Positions 11,116 through 23,145 of a stretch of 64,000 bases of DNA are shown in pieces; positions within the stretch are counted from its first letter, which is position 1, and each line of letters opens with the position of its first letter. A program made the translations under genes and the position numbers. Source of the stretch: Hanleya hanleyi (taxonomy: Eukaryota > Mollusca > Polyplacophora > Lepidopleurida > Hanleyidae); the NCBI GenBank assembly GCA_036873755.1, contig JAVTVY010033802.1, forward strand, positions 81,243-145,242, read 5' to 3'. The notes beneath the pieces were generated by a model, which did no database searches, was not told the origin of the DNA, and saw only the letters and a list, made by a program, of their open reading frames with translations.

Positions 11116-12755
11116 ATCCCTGCGCTGGATTGTTCTGTCAAATTTGAGAAGCGAGTCCTTGGTAGATTTGAATGCAATGTGTTTGGTATGTATGCTAGAC
11201 ATACGAGAATGTTTAAATTAAACGTAATCGAGTGTTTTCTCCTGATGGATGTTCCATACCCAATCACGTTAAGATGGATGCTCTGGGTAGTCCTGCCAGC
11301 AGTTCTTAGGGACCGTTCAATATTCATCAGGATAGTGTGTGTGTGTGGGGGGGGGGGGACGGGGGTACATTATTGGCGTGTGCATATCAAAGTTGTTTAG
11401 TACCTGATTCATTCTTAGACTCATGCATTCAGCCACACAAAACGCCGCACGATGCTATGCTACATTCAACGAACTGAAATTTAGTTGCGAAAAACGGATA
11501 AACGCGCCTATTTCGAGGATAGCACCAGCAACATCCGGATGCCCTGAATTGCGTACTTGCTTGCATTCGGTATACATCAGGAATCGACTGCTCTCCTGCA
11601 TTCATTTCCTCGGAGGTCACCATCTCAAATAGAGCTCACATATTGATAGACTCCACCACTTACCAGGTTACGGTTATCAGTTTATTTCAATCTAGTATGG
11701 TTTCGCCGTTATGGTTTGTCGTGTTATATCCGGCTTTGTTGACAAGCTTTAACTGCCAGACGCTGTGGCTTTTTTGCGTTTATTCCAAATTTCAACGCAG
11801 TACTGCATTGAATCTGGAAAACAAAACGGTGTTATATTCAAAATGGTAGTTTTAACCTGTTCTACAGCTTGATGCGGAACTAAGGGCAACATGGGTCAGT
11901 CAAGCATACTGATAATGAGGAATTAAGGGCAGCCTAAGTAGTAGTATAAAATTAGGGCCATCAGCACAGTTCGGTTCGGTTCAGCATCAGAATCAGGATC
12001 AATGGTCAAAATATGGAGTAACGGGATGGAGAAGGAGATAGGTCAGCGTATAGGTTCGGAAGGAAAACCGGTTCAGGATCAAGAGTTCGACCAACCAGGA
12101 TCAAATATATACGACCAGCATATACTAGCTGTAAAGAACCGTCGCCATATTTAGTTACGTGATTCTTAGGGCTATACAACCCGCAATATTCCAGGGAAAG
12201 ATATCACATCTCCCAGGGACGTCGACCGCACATCATCTCGAACAGAAATATTCCAGCTCGGCAACGACTTACCATCGTCATACCATCATGGACTGTTATG
12301 TAAAGAGTGAAATCTCAACCACCGCTGATGGATCGATTGATACCGTGTAAGTTAATTTTATTCCTTGGAATTAATATAAGTTATAAGTATTTTACTATCC
12401 TATTATTCATTTCTTCGGCTTATCTGTAATTTTATATTCTATAATAATATACAGGGAGTATTTTAAAGAACTTCCCAAGTTAATGATATAGATCCACATC
12501 ATAAATTAGTCCGACCATTCTTGGTGTAACGATGCTAAGAGCTGTAAGCTTTAAATTATTTTACTTTACAGAGTACTACATACGAATTGGGATTGGAGGA
12601 CACAGATCAAATTCACTCTCTATCAATGGACTTTAAATTAGATTTCTATCGCCCATCTCCATATCCTGACGTTCCATTGGCGCAGTTATACATTATTGAG
12701 ATAACACAGAAGAGCCCGTCTGTTCACTGAACCGTGACTTCGGCTGGTCAGATAC
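11116..12755. other. Non-coding interval with a poly-G/GT tract
   Basis: A GT repeat followed by an uninterrupted G run sits at 11335-11360. No gene is recognised. The 60-98 residue frames on both strands overlap each other and lack family signatures. Confidence 0.45.
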
Positions 12756-12968
12756 TGGGTTGTATAATTTCACTTTCCACTATCTTCTAGCCAAGGAGAA
12801 TATTTTGAGCTGGTTTAATTGACATATGAACTATATTTTTCCATCATTCAAATGAAGTGTCATTATGCTTGAATCCTGGGAAAATATAGTATATATGTAT
12901 ACAATTATGTCAATAATCACCAGCTCAAAATAGTCTCCTGGGTTGAAAGATAGGGAAAAGTGAAATTT
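12756..12968. repeat. Imperfect inverted repeat, arms about 62 bp
   Basis: ATAATTTCACTTTCCACTAT to about 12822 is complementary to about 12908-12968, whose end reads AAAAGTGAAATTTAT. A GAGCTGGTTTAATTGACAT box pairs with TGTCAATAATCACCAGCTC. The loop is about 85 bases. The pattern suggests a small foldback/MITE remnant. Confidence 0.6.
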
Positions 12969-13812
12969 ATCTGATGTCTGTAATGTTTAAACAGTGTTGC
13001 ATTTTTTATTTGATACTAACTTCAATTTATATGGTGTCGCAAGAAGGATAATCCAACATTTGGTAAGTATTAGATATAACCATCAGGAGAGTGTACAGTC
13101 TATGATAGAATTCATTGCTACCAGCAGGAGTGACCCACTTCTATAGAGAATAGCATCTTATCAAGTCCACAATATCAGACATGATTAATGGATTTGCCTT
13201 CGTATATCAATACATTCCGCCTCATCCATTATCTAATTTTAAAACAATTATTTTTTGGAAATGTCCACAAACTCTGTGCTTTTCTCTTCAGGCTTTTCGG
13301 AATGGTGTAAGGTAACATAGTAATGTATCCTCTCCTCTCTCTTTTTCAGCCATAGATTTGATAGAATCTGTTTTATGGATTGATGTTTCCGCGATGTCAT
13401 TACTCTACGCTAACAAGTGGTCATATTTCACTTTCGGCATCATCACTAGTTGTCATGTCAATGAGAAAGGTAAGAGTATGTTTGATGAGTAAGATGACAA
13501 GGGTGCTACGTTGCACTATAGTATCCTTCTTCTTTCGCTTGTTCACAGTCCCACTCGCGAGAGATGGAATGATGTCTTCACTCTATTCATATATCCAGTG
13601 CTTAGAGGTATTGCTCCACGAAATATATTGAGAGCTATTTCACATTCAGTCGAATTTAAATGTTGAACGTATTCTGATTCGAGTTAAAAATATTCCACCC
13701 GTTATACTTTGAGTACGTATATGGTAAAATCTTCTCCCTGAAATATCTTGGTACGTAATTGATATTTTTTATCCATCCATTTGAGGACATAGATCTACAA
13801 GTAAATAGCCTC
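12969..13812. other. Mostly non-coding, possible Polinton remnant at its right end
   Basis: No firm gene. The minus strand of 13620-13400 has short frames with basic residues (NKRKKKDT) broken by stops. It could belong to the old Polinton inferred for 13-21 kb, but no family motif is clear. Confidence 0.25.
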
Positions 13813-13936
13813 AGAGAAGACGAGTCGCACAGTGATGAACCTTAGAGAAGACGAGTCGCACAGTGATGAACCTTAGAGAAGACGAGTCGCACAGTGATGA
13901 ACCTTAGAGAAGACGAGTCGCACAGTGATGAACTTC
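13813..13936 (+). repeat. 31-bp tandem repeat, four copies
   Basis: Unit AGAGAAGACGAGTCGCACAG plus TGATGAACCTT begins at 13813, 13844, 13875 and 13906. The copies are almost identical, so expansion is recent. Confidence 0.92.
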
Positions 13937-14250
13937 TTTACAATCAGTCTTTGACTGAATGATTAAGAACCAAAGTTTCTAATGTTTGTAACCTCTATAA
14001 TATTTGATAGAATAATATTCGAACAATTTACAGATATGTTGCGTAAAAACACTCCAGGTGGAAATAATTTTGTGTGAAGAAGAGTACTTTTACACATCTA
14101 TGGTGAGCGATGATCGTAAACAATTCCATGGTTGCTTGTAATTGCGTCGGGAACTATAAAAGGTTGGACAGTCATAGGGATAATATATCTTTATCATGTC
14201 GTGTAAGGAGACTTCCGTAAAATTGTAGAGATGATATTTTCCGGATCACG

Positions 14251-14496
14251 TTAAATGTTGGTTGAAACACAATATATTTTAGATGGTGCGACTATAAACA
14301 TTCCATCCCAAAGTTCCAAGGTACGTTTTACTAGATGAGACTTTCCGGACATTGTTCCACCACTGCTCAATACAGTTGTCGTTGAAGGAAATGTGTTGGG
14401 CGGATATATTCTCAAGACATGTTGTATATTCAGCATTTGATCTACATTGAACACATGAATGTATGATATTTTGCATTTATATTTGTACTTACACAC
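14251..14496 (-). pseudogene. Packaging-ATPase P-loop remnant (Polinton-type)
   Basis: The minus-strand frame contains SSGGTMSGKSHLVKRTLE followed by FIVAPSKIYC. This has the shape of a Walker A loop (GGTMSGKS) plus the following beta-strand segment of A32/FtsK-like packaging ATPases in Polintons. Only the N-terminal part is visible; no Walker B was found downstream (lower coordinates). It lies on the same strand as the integrase remnant at 20-21 kb. One motif alone supports the call, so it is moderate at best. Confidence 0.45.
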
Positions 14497-14499
14497 ACA

Positions 14500-15450
14500 T
14501 GCACATAGTCATACATGTTAATAATAAGGACAAGTTTATCACGTTACAATTTTTATTGTCCCTTTTCAAATTCTCTCGTTAGGTTAAGAGTTAATACACG
14601 TTCCATTGAGAGTTTACGAAGTTTGAAAACTTGAATCAAAGTAGCGTTGTTAAAAATTGTGTAAATATAAATCATGTTTTATCTTATAATCAGTGAGGAA
14701 GGTCATCTATAGGAAAAATAAACCATTATCTCTGCATACAGAGGAATGGTTTGATTGTAAATTATTTATCATTACAGAAAAACATATTCGCTCCTTCCCA
14801 TACGTACATGGTGTCTATCGAAAACATGGCGTATTCGTAATTCTCAAATCATATAGCTACCCATAGTTTGCCAGATTAATTTATTAGATCCGTGTTTATG
14901 GTAGGTATGAGTGGTGTACAGTACCTCTTGTAGAGTTAGTTATTGTTAAAGTCCGAATTCATGGCACAAATCAGTTCAACGAACTTCATCGATAAATCCC
15001 CGCTTCTGATATAATCATGTTTCTGAATCTGTGTATTTCAAACAGCGTTGCATACTCCCAGTAGACTACACAACTCACAGTTTCAGGTAGTGAATCCTAA
15101 AAATAACATTCAAAAGAATACTATCCTCCTTTTTCAAATTCCAATAATGATTGTTAAAGATGTCCAGTATATCCATTCACAATTTTGTTCAATGTAGTCT
15201 GATTTCCAGTGTCCCCCCACAGCTGATTAAAGATATCTAATACGCTCAATTACGCGGGGATAAATTGAGAGAGGTATGAATTTGTATCATCGTATATCGA
15301 TGTAATCGGTCGATACGGTACGCTCACTCCTGTACATCAACTCCTATTTACGATATTGGGAAATGACGGAAGTTATATGGATTTCTCTGAAAGTTCCCGG
15401 ATCTTGCTTCAGCGGAGACAAATTAAACGATATGGAATATGATTTTGGAG
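14500..15450. other. No recognisable gene
   Basis: AT-rich sequence. A minus-strand frame at 15562-15344 is open for 72 residues but shows no known family. Confidence 0.35.
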
Positions 15451-15573
15451 TAGGTGGTCCCATACAGAGCTTATTCGTCCACTGCTGATAGTCGCCATAT
15501 TGACTTGTTTGAAGTAGGTTGTCCCATACAGAGCTTACTCGTCCACTGCGGATAGTCGCCATACTGACTTTTC
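15451..15573. repeat. 64-bp tandem duplication, two copies
   Basis: TAGGTGGTCCCATACAGAGC at 15451 and TAGGTTGTCCCATACAGAGC at 15515 begin two copies that share CGTCCACTGC.GATAGTCGCC. They differ at a handful of positions. Confidence 0.85.
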
Positions 15574-15739
15574 TCAGAAATGAATACTACGCGTTTGTCT
15601 CTCCCAATGCATTGAACTGTCACAGAATTAATCCAAATCTAACCGTTATGTTCATAACTTTGAGGTAAATCACTTTTAGTACAATTTTATTGTACTAAAC
15701 TATTGAAATATGTTTATAAGGAACACATCCAATTATTGA

Positions 15740-15832
15740 AATATATTCCACTTAACCGATTCTTTCTTGGTATGTTTCCTCTTGAGAGGCTTAATCTTTG
15801 CTGGAACCTTTTTAACCGAAGATTTCACTTAA
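15740..15832 (-). pseudogene. Basic-protein fragment, left of the Naiad insertion
   Basis: The minus strand reads VKSSVKKVPAKIKPLKRKH and then TKKESVKWNIF, a Lys/Arg-rich C-terminal-like stretch. Directly across the Naiad copy, at 18738-18915 on the same strand, is another basic stretch. The two may be halves of one ORF split by the retroelement. Basic, DNA-binding-like proteins occur in Polintons, but no specific family was identified. Confidence 0.35.
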
Positions 15833-15849
15833 TGCTGTCTTGATCATGG

Positions 15850-18737
15850 TCATATTGATATATGTTTCAATATTTGTTCATTTTTCTGGACCCGACCATG
15901 GCTGGGACAACTTTAGTATCCAGATCATATACGTCGTCTATCCATCTACCAAGGATTCCCCCTTTGGATTTGAAAGAAAAATCCGAGAGCGGGAACTATT
16001 CTGGATGCTAGAGCTTGGGTCAGTGTTTCCGTATGGTTTAAATGATAATGTAAGTGGGTTCGGCAATGTTAAAAACCGCCGTTCAAATATATCCAATGTT
16101 ACCCAGCTATTTAAACCCCATGAACGGAGACATCACAGCCATGGTTGGAGCAAGTTTAATAGTGCGATGATTCACGATCATATCACTTTAAATTACTTAG
16201 TGGGTTTAACTAACACACCCAATAGTACACATAGCTTACGTACAGTTCTGTATGCCTTACCTCTGAGAGCTTTAAATCATATAGCCAGAGATATACAACA
16301 GTCTGCATCTTCAGGAAATATAATACCACCCAAAATCACTAAAATATGTCAAGATATAGCGTATTTTCGGTTGTATCGTCCAGTGAACCTAATCGAAACA
16401 TCCCAAGACCGGCTTTTCTTGAAACTCAACTACTTGGAGAAAGGACTGGACATTATTAATTTACCTCGAATCCTGAATGATCCAGAGGTACGCAACACTG
16501 TACCAAACTATTTGAAGTTCACAGAACCTCCTTGCATTTCATATACTAAATCTATAGCCACCAAAATATTCAATTACTCTAATGCTGTCAAGGAGTTTGA
16601 CTGGAACTTATACACGTCGGGGGCTATAGTTGTGATTGTGATTCGTCGAACTTTATCTATACACCATGCAAACATGTTGTGACTGGTGATCTTGATGTGG
16701 TGAGTGATAAGGACCTAAGATTACTCCTGATGAAGGGACCTAAATATAGAGAGCCGAGAAATATAAATCTGAAGGCCGACCAGAAGATAGTCCTGCCTGC
16801 TTTGGAACAGTAGGTTATTGATTGGTCTAAGCGAGAAAAAGTTGAACCTACAGTACTCGCTGATTGGCTGGACCTCACCAAGAGCAAGGTCGTTGAAACA
16901 ATCCGCCATATTGACAGAAGTACCCTTCCCCAAGCAAAACAAGTACTGAGAAGCCCCAATTCGCAAGAAGTTCTAGCAAATCTTCAGAGTAAAGTCGTCA
17001 TAGTCCCAGCAGACAAAGCTCCAAATAATATAATATTCATATGTAAATATTACTATTACCAGATGCTGGTTGAAGAATTGAGTGTAAACATATCGTCATC
17101 AAATACGTCTACTTACTCTCAAACTGCATTTACTCTGGAAGATTTAATTAACAATCACAAAACGTTTCTCAAGGAAAGAGGTATTTGTATTCCAATCGAA
17201 CATAATGATATACCAAAAGTACACTGGGCCCTCAAAATGCATAAATCACCATACAAAGCTAGATTCATGGCTGGTTCTAGAAGCTGCACCACCAAGCTTC
17301 TTTCAACCCTGTTGACGAGGCCTTTCAGGGGGTAAAAACATTTTCGGAAAGGTATTGCGCCACTATTTCTAAAAACTCTGGCGTTGGATGTATGTGGATA
17401 TTGAAAAAACTCATAATGTCTTACGGAAGAACTTGATGCTAAAGGTCACATACCGTATAGACATGTATCCACATGGGATTTCTCGACTCTCTATACTACA
17501 ATCCCTCATCAGGACCTTATTGACCGTCTAAGTTCATTAATAGTATATGTGTTCAAGAAAACTGATCGTAGATATATTAATGTCGGATGCCATAAAGCAT
17601 TCTTTAGCTCTACTACATACAGGAGATATCATTCATGGGATGTTTCTTTGTTTATAGAGTTGCTTGAATTTCTCATTAATAATATCTATGTGAAATTTGG
17701 CAACACAATATATCAGCAGCATATAGGTATTCCAATGGGTACTAATTGTGCACCCCTGTTGGCTGACCTGTATCTGTTCTCTTATGAATATGACTATATG
17801 CAGGCGCTTTCAAAAACCGATCCATTCAAAGCCCGTTCCTTCTCATTCACCAAACGCTATATAGACGATCTTCTCGCTGTGGATAATCGCTATATAAATG
17901 ACGCAGTGAAGGATATATATCCACCTTCACTGGATTTGAAGGAAACTACAGATAACCCTACAGGCACATCATATTTAGACCTATATCTCTATAAAAATGA
18001 AGCGGGCCTTCTCTCTCGTCGACTGTATGACAAAGGAGATGATTACAATTTCGACATCGTAAACTATCCCTTTCTGGACAGTAATATTCCAGTGGGACCT
18101 GCATATGGCGTATACATATCACGCCTAGTAGCATTTGCTCGATCCTGTGTTAAATGTGACGATTTTAGTCAACGTCACAAAACGTTGTTGCAGAAACTTA
18201 TAAAACAGGGCTACACCACCAAGCACCTCCACTCAAAGTTTCTCAAATTTGGCGATACATATCGCATGCTGATAGCAAAATACGAGCGTAACGTGCAAGA
18301 TCTATGGCGTTACGTTTCGTAACTTGTGTCTAATTTCGCTTAACCCGGGGCTAGGGGCCGTATGAACCCATGTACTTCAAGATCCTCATGGTACTCATGG
18401 TACTCATATGAACAGTCACAATCAAAGCGTCACTGAGATACATCATTCTTTAGATGACGACTTTACAACGAATATTATGGATTACGAATACTGATCAGCG
18501 ATACGGATTTGATATTTTTGGAACATCATGATGTCTTGCCGGCATCATTGAAAACTGTTGACCGCTTCTCTCTTGCAGGAAACAAGTCTATGTTTATGTA
18601 TACTATGATTGTCTTTTTGAATTTGGTGCTAATACTGTTATATGGAATAGGGAATAGGTCTTTGGATTATGGACGCGGATATTCTCTAATGGACGACGGC
18701 TGAATTATGAATGACGGACCAGACGCTTGTAATTAAT
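15850..18737 (+). mobile_element. Naiad Penelope-like retroelement, most complete copy
   Basis: The copy spans 2.9 kb from inside the GIY-YIG nuclease to the family 3' end GACGCTTGTAAT. Domain order is the permuted order described for the Naiad clade: nuclease first, RT after. The 5' half of the nuclease, including the GIY and YIG strands, is missing. The 3' tail (18323-18737) holds TTAACCCGGGGCTAGGGGCC and a small internal duplication of CATGGTACT (about 18387-18405). It lies in the middle of minus-strand remnants of an older element and so arrived later. It cannot move by itself: there are frameshifts and stops in the ORF. Confidence 0.9.
15855..18322 (+). pseudogene. Naiad GIY-YIG endonuclease / reverse transcriptase ORF, broken
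   Basis: In order: nuclease C-terminal part with RERELFWMLELGSVFPYGLN (about 15990), the linker VTQLFKPHERRHHSH, DRLFLKLNYLEKGLD (about 16410), then in a shifted frame the Cys box CDCDSSNFIYTPCKHVVTGD (about 16635) and KGPKYREP. RT part: VVIVPADKAPNN (about 17000), PKVHWALKMHKSPYKARF (about 17215), WDFSTLYTTIPHQDL (about 17475), IGIPMGTNCAPLLADLYLFS (about 17730) and FTKRYIDDLLAV, with the YxDD catalytic pair, at about 17850. The last 257 codons (17549-18322) are one open frame. Breaks: a frameshift near 16620, TAG at about 16811, and frameshifts near 17330 and 17400-17545. The protein would copy element RNA at a nicked target. Confidence 0.88.
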
Positions 18738-18915
18738 CGGTTTCCTCTTCGACTGTGCAGACTTTGAAGACTTCTTCTTGGACTTCCTTCTCCCGTGAGC
18801 TTTACAATTACTCCTGCTCTATTCATTTCGTGATATATATCCGCGTCCAACTTTTCGCCAGTCATGTCGAAGTAACATTGCTCCCACAGGTTTGGATCCT
18901 CGATGTACGTCTGTC
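18738..18915 (-). pseudogene. Small unidentified protein fragment, right of the Naiad insertion
   Basis: The minus strand reads TYIEDPNLWEQCYFDMTGEK, LDADIYHEMNRAGVIVK and, in a shifted frame, a Lys/Ser-rich tail (KSKKKSSKSAQSKRKP). The acidic/aromatic start followed by a basic tail suggests a virion-type protein of the old Polinton. This is inference from position and composition. No family is named. Confidence 0.35.
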
Positions 18916-18959
18916 ATGATATAATGTTTAACGTTACATGTCGACATGATGCCTTGAGA

Positions 18960-19433
18960 TGGTCTATATGGACATTCCATGATTTAGCATTTTCATTTGT
19001 GATAGAATCAATCCAGCGGTTCTATGATAGATAGCCAAACTAAAACTCAAAAGACCTGTCAGTAGATGACTTCTCTCATGGTTGACTGTAAGATTGTATA
19101 ATGGTATAGATAATATCACCTGACAGAAATTTCCAATTCCACTACTAGGAAATATCACCTGACCAGACATGTATAATGTCTTGTCCTATATGTACTTTGA
19201 CTCTCCTCTATTAGGCTCGAAATGGATGACGTTGTAGATGGAGGGTAACAGTCATAACATTCGGTAGAAATAATTTTGTATAGCCCACTGTTTCCTATCC
19301 AGTCGATGTATAGGGTCCATGCTATAACACATGTCAATCTATTCCATTCTTTCGGTTGACGAGGATTCCATATAATTCTCAGAATGTCTCCCGTCTTATC
19401 CCACTCTATCTTGTACATCGCCGCTTTTCCCAT
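18960..19433 (-). pseudogene. Unidentified minus-strand coding remnant
   Basis: Two overlapping frames, 19433-19155 (MGKAAMYKIEWDKTGDILRI at the start) and 19170-18964, could be one ORF with a frameshift near 19160. Composition is protein-like, rich in Trp, Ile and Tyr. It lies between the integrase and the basic-protein fragment on the same strand. The family is not recognised. Confidence 0.3.
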
Positions 19434-19579
19434 TGGATTAAGTTGTGGGTGATTCCTCTTATCGTAGCTTTATTATTGACCAGATGCGTAGATCGACTCT
19501 TTATCAGTCCGCTTTCTACCTTTGTTGTGAAGAAATCCATTGTTTGCCGTTCTTTCCAAGTCAAGTTTTTTCGTTAATG

Positions 19580-20135
19580 TTATGATTTGACTGAATGATT
19601 GGCAGTGAAATGTGTGAATACCGACGCCTGGATAACCGACCAACCTCTAAATTACAACACATATAAGGGAAGGAGTGGGAAGAGGTGCCGACATACTGAC
19701 AGAGCCACATGACTTCACAGTATAGTCTTCCGGTTAATCTATTCTAAAGCACATACCAAGAATCTAACGATTCGTGATATGTGTTGTATCTCAGGTACGC
19801 TTTTATTGTACCTGTTCATGTGGCAACTTGAATGATATGACCACACGGCCCCTAGCACCGGCATAAGCGTTATTAGATACAAATCTAGAGAGCTATGATG
19901 GAAATGCTCTGACAACTCATATATTGTTAATTGGTGAGCTGTTTCGCTGTGACAACTCGTACACTGGGGATTGGTGAGCTAAATACCGACATTATTCATG
20001 GTCCCAATTCTAAGTACTTTGAACCTTGATAAACCAGAATCCTGTCAAGTCCGACACCATAATCTGGTCCCAAGCACTGTCTGTATAGAAAGGCTTCTCT
20101 GTATGTCTTTCACTTGATCATAAGTGATAGGTTTT
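19580..20135. other. No recognisable gene
   Basis: A short imperfect repeat, GTGACAACTC(G/A)TA..TTGGTGAGCT, occurs twice near 19910-19980. Nothing else is evident. Confidence 0.35.
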
Positions 20136-20139
20136 CTCA

Positions 20140-21390
20140 CGTCGTTTCCGTCTTAAATTTTTTCTAAACTTATTAATAATCATCTGCAGATTTTGTAACG
20201 ACCTGTAGTTTCCTTTCATATAATGTTCCTTTGAAGTCTTCACCATATCATGTCGGTAACATTATAAACAACTGGTTGTCTCGGTACGCGATGAGTGACC
20301 TTGGGTATCTCTTCCGTCCAATTTGGTAAATATCATTTTACGAATCGTGTAACTTTACTCATTCGCACTTGATAATCGAATTTGAGCTTCTATTTATGCG
20401 TCCTGTGTGTAGTAACCGTCCCGTACAAATTCAATCAAACTTGTTTTCATTGTTAGCGTTCACTTCATGGGGAGTCGTTTTGATTGTATCCCTTCGATAT
20501 AGCCGAGGTAGAACGATTAACTATTGGCGCTTATTTTAGCGGTAAACTATTTTCAGAGTTCGACTAAACCTTTCCACAACGGATGCTTTCGTCTGATTGA
20601 AGGTTTGATAAAAGGCCTATACCGTTTGATTTTTTTGTTGAGAAATTCAGTGCCTTCGTCGGTTTTTAGATATAATGGTTTACCTCCTGCTCTGAAAATA
20701 GAGATAATATTTTCAGCTGATTTAGTTTTTACAGTCCACGCGTATTTGGAGAATACGTCGAAAGATGTTGAATTTTTTTGTTATATCGACTAAGTCGGCT
20801 TGCCAAACATAGTCTATTCTCCAAGATATGACTCTGTTGCGAGGAAAATTACTTCCAGCACACTTATTAAAGAGTAAAAGTATCTTGCATTTACAGTCAT
20901 TCACGTATTTGTTTGTATGATATATATCCTCTTTTGGACTCTTAGAGTGGTATAATGGTGTACGTCCTGCTCTGAAAATAGAGAGAATATTTTCAGCTGA
21001 TTTAGTTTTTGCAGTCCACGCATATTGGAGAATACGTCGATACATGTTAAAATTTGTTCTTATATCGACTAAGTCGGCTTGCCAAACATAGTCTATTCTC
21101 CAAGATATGACTCTGTTGCGAGGAAAATTACTCCGAGCACACATATTAAAGCGTAGAAGTATCTTGCATTTACAGTCATTCACGTATTTGTTTGTATGAT
21201 ATATAGCCTCTTCTGGACTCCTAGAGTGATATAATACCAACGTGTGCCACTTCACCGGTAGGATTAAAACATAAATCTGCAAATACTCGTTCACCTCAAC
21301 GGAAATGTGTTCCTCTGCATAGACTATCGATGCACGCCCAGACAAAAATAACCCTTTCACGGTCATAAGGGTTCTATATGAAAGCAAAAC
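20140..21390 (-). pseudogene. Polinton-type rve integrase, degenerate
   Basis: Reading the minus strand from 21390 down: NFPRNRVISWRIDYVWQADL with the first catalytic Asp (QADLVD), then YAWT.KTKSAENI, PLYLKTDEGTEFLNKK with the second Asp (about 20640), NQTKASVVERFSRTLK with the catalytic Glu (about 20565), then TPHEVNANNENK, YLPNWTEEIPK (about 20310), VPRQPVVYNV and FKGTLYERKLQVV (about 20230). Order and motifs match the DDE integrases of Polintons and related elements, including the SH3/chromo-like C-terminal part. Frameshifts and stops are frequent after 20720. The front part (QADLVD to SAENI) occurs twice because of a 278-bp duplication. It is the best evidence that this interval is an old Polinton. 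Confidence 0.8.
20672..21229 (-). repeat. 278-bp tandem duplication inside the integrase
   Basis: 20672-20949 and 20950-21229 are about 90% identical. Both contain AGTCGGCTTGCCAAACATAG and GACTCTGTTGCGAGGAAAAT, 278 bases apart. The frame stays open across the join, giving a 221-residue protein with two copies of the integrase front. Confidence 0.88.
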
Positions 21391-21399
21391 GGATTCTTT

Positions 21400-21955
21400 A
21401 GTGCGCTGATGGTATATAACGCGTTTTGTTTCACTATAGATACATGTGAAGCTCTAAACCGATTCTTCATATAGGCGGTAAAGGCCTACTTCAGCAGAAA
21501 AGAAGTATTTCAAATTAAAATTTTAACTCAAATTCAAATCCAGACGTAGGTCAAGGGAAAATAACTCTGAAAGCAGGTCAAATGGTACTGAAATTTCAGA
21601 ACAGGGCGCAAAAAGGGCGATATATCCGATCAGTGGTTAGTCAGATGTTTTCTGTCCTTTCTATATGAACATTTTTATTTCAAAATGCCCGAAATCAAAG
21701 GAAGTTGTTCAGGGAAGATGACTCCGTAAATAACCCCTTTTCTCATCAATCTATATGAACATGTCAGGACAGGTCTAGTATTCATGGTATTCATGGAATA
21801 ATCTCTCGCGCAGAATGTAAACATCCAAGACTGGCGGCGGTCACGACGTCCGTCCGTCGATTTCGAACATGTAAGATGGTCGTCAAGACGTTCGTCGATC
21901 CTCGGTACGGGTCAATTGAGATTTCCATACATCAGCATGGCGTCGGACGCACCAT
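21400..21955. other. No recognisable gene
   Basis: Possible right-hand margin of the old Polinton. No terminal inverted repeat could be matched. Confidence 0.3.
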
Positions 21956-21959
21956 TCTA

Positions 21960-22350
21960 GTATCTGGTACCCGACACTATCCCCAGCAGTATGTCCAGCA
22001 TAATGGCAAGTGGGGAACCCGCTTTTCTCTACATTTCAAATACCGAGAACAGGAGGGACTAGTGACATCGGTATTTCACCGTGGGCCCAGCTTTATTTGT
22101 ATCCCGGCAGTATCTCTTTAGTTAAAAAAATGCCCATAGATTTTGGGGGAGGATCGTGGGTTGTATTAATTTTTTTTTTTTTTGCTTTTTTTATGTTCCA
22201 CGTGACTAGTGGAAATGCATGCCAACATCTTTATCGTGGAATAGTAAAATGCAAAATTAAAATATTTATAACCTGTATCACCCTATATACTTTCGGGGCA
22301 TGAAACTTATATTAGTGTCAAATCTTGTCTTGACGTGTTAAGATTTTAGA
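21960..22350 (+). repeat. Diverged direct repeat, copy 1
   Basis: Shares CTGGTACCCGACACTATC, CAGCAGTATG.CCAGCATA, GGCAAGTGGGGA.CCC and CTACATTTC with 22438-22725. The shared end is TTTCGGG.ATGAAAC. Copies are about 475 bases apart with large indels. The family is not recognised. Confidence 0.65.
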
Positions 22351-22437
22351 TGACATAATTAACGAGCTCTGGATTTTCGAAAACTGGCAATCTCTGAGAT
22401 GCTGACGTCGGTGAAAAAAAGGTCAGTGAAGGAATAT

Positions 22438-22725
22438 CTGGTCCCCGACACTATCTCCAGCAGTATGACCAGCATATTGGCAAGTGGGGACCCCCTTCCC
22501 CTTTTTCTCTACATTTCCTAAACATGAGCATTTTGTAAAAAAAAGACATAAGTGAATTGAATTATACCGAGAACGGGAAGGTTTAGAGACAGATATTTCA
22601 CTAAAGCAAAATGTAAAATCAAAATATTTAGACCCTATATCGCGCGGAATCCTTTCGGGATATGAAACGTATACTATTGGAGGATCTGGTCCTGACGTGG
22701 CAAGAATGTAGACGAAGTATTTGCT
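22438..22725 (+). repeat. Diverged direct repeat, copy 2
   Basis: Second copy of the block at 21960-22350. TACCGAGAAC and ATTTCAC are in the same order. The minus-strand frame across it (22773-22423) has no known family. Confidence 0.65.
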
Positions 22726-22729
22726 GAGA

Positions 22730-23145
22730 TCCGAATTTACAAAAAAACTGACAAGTTCGAAGATCGTCAACATTTTTGCGGTTTACGCCATGATAACCGA
22801 CGCTGAGTTTGAAGTTTTAGGAAATTTGAATTTGGAATCTTTAGAAATATTTTGGCACTGATAACTTATTTAACGTGAAACTGAGATATTTCGGCTTACC
22901 TAGATCTATAAGTTATTACTTTTTCTAGTATATTTTCTCTCAGATGGCTTGTCAATCTTGGGGATAGCGAAGGGAGAATACACATGTTCTCGCTTCGCGC
23001 TTTTCCGTGCTGGTGTCATCATCGGTGGAAGATTATCCACTCACCCTCCCGTTTTGAAGCGTTCTTGTCAAAATGTATTTAATCAAGTTCAGTATATACA
23101 GGCTTCAAAATTTAACCTAGCAACACGCTTCGTTCTTAACGATCG
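22730..23145. other. Non-coding flank of the Polinton-like element
   Basis: No gene recognised. The last six bases, 23146-23151, are the left target duplication GCGGGC (23146 included). Confidence 0.5.

Noticed and set aside
18323..18737. Hammerhead ribozyme in the Naiad tail
   Set aside because: Penelope-like elements often carry one, but I could not find a CTGANGA core with a matching GAAA and stem set in these tails.
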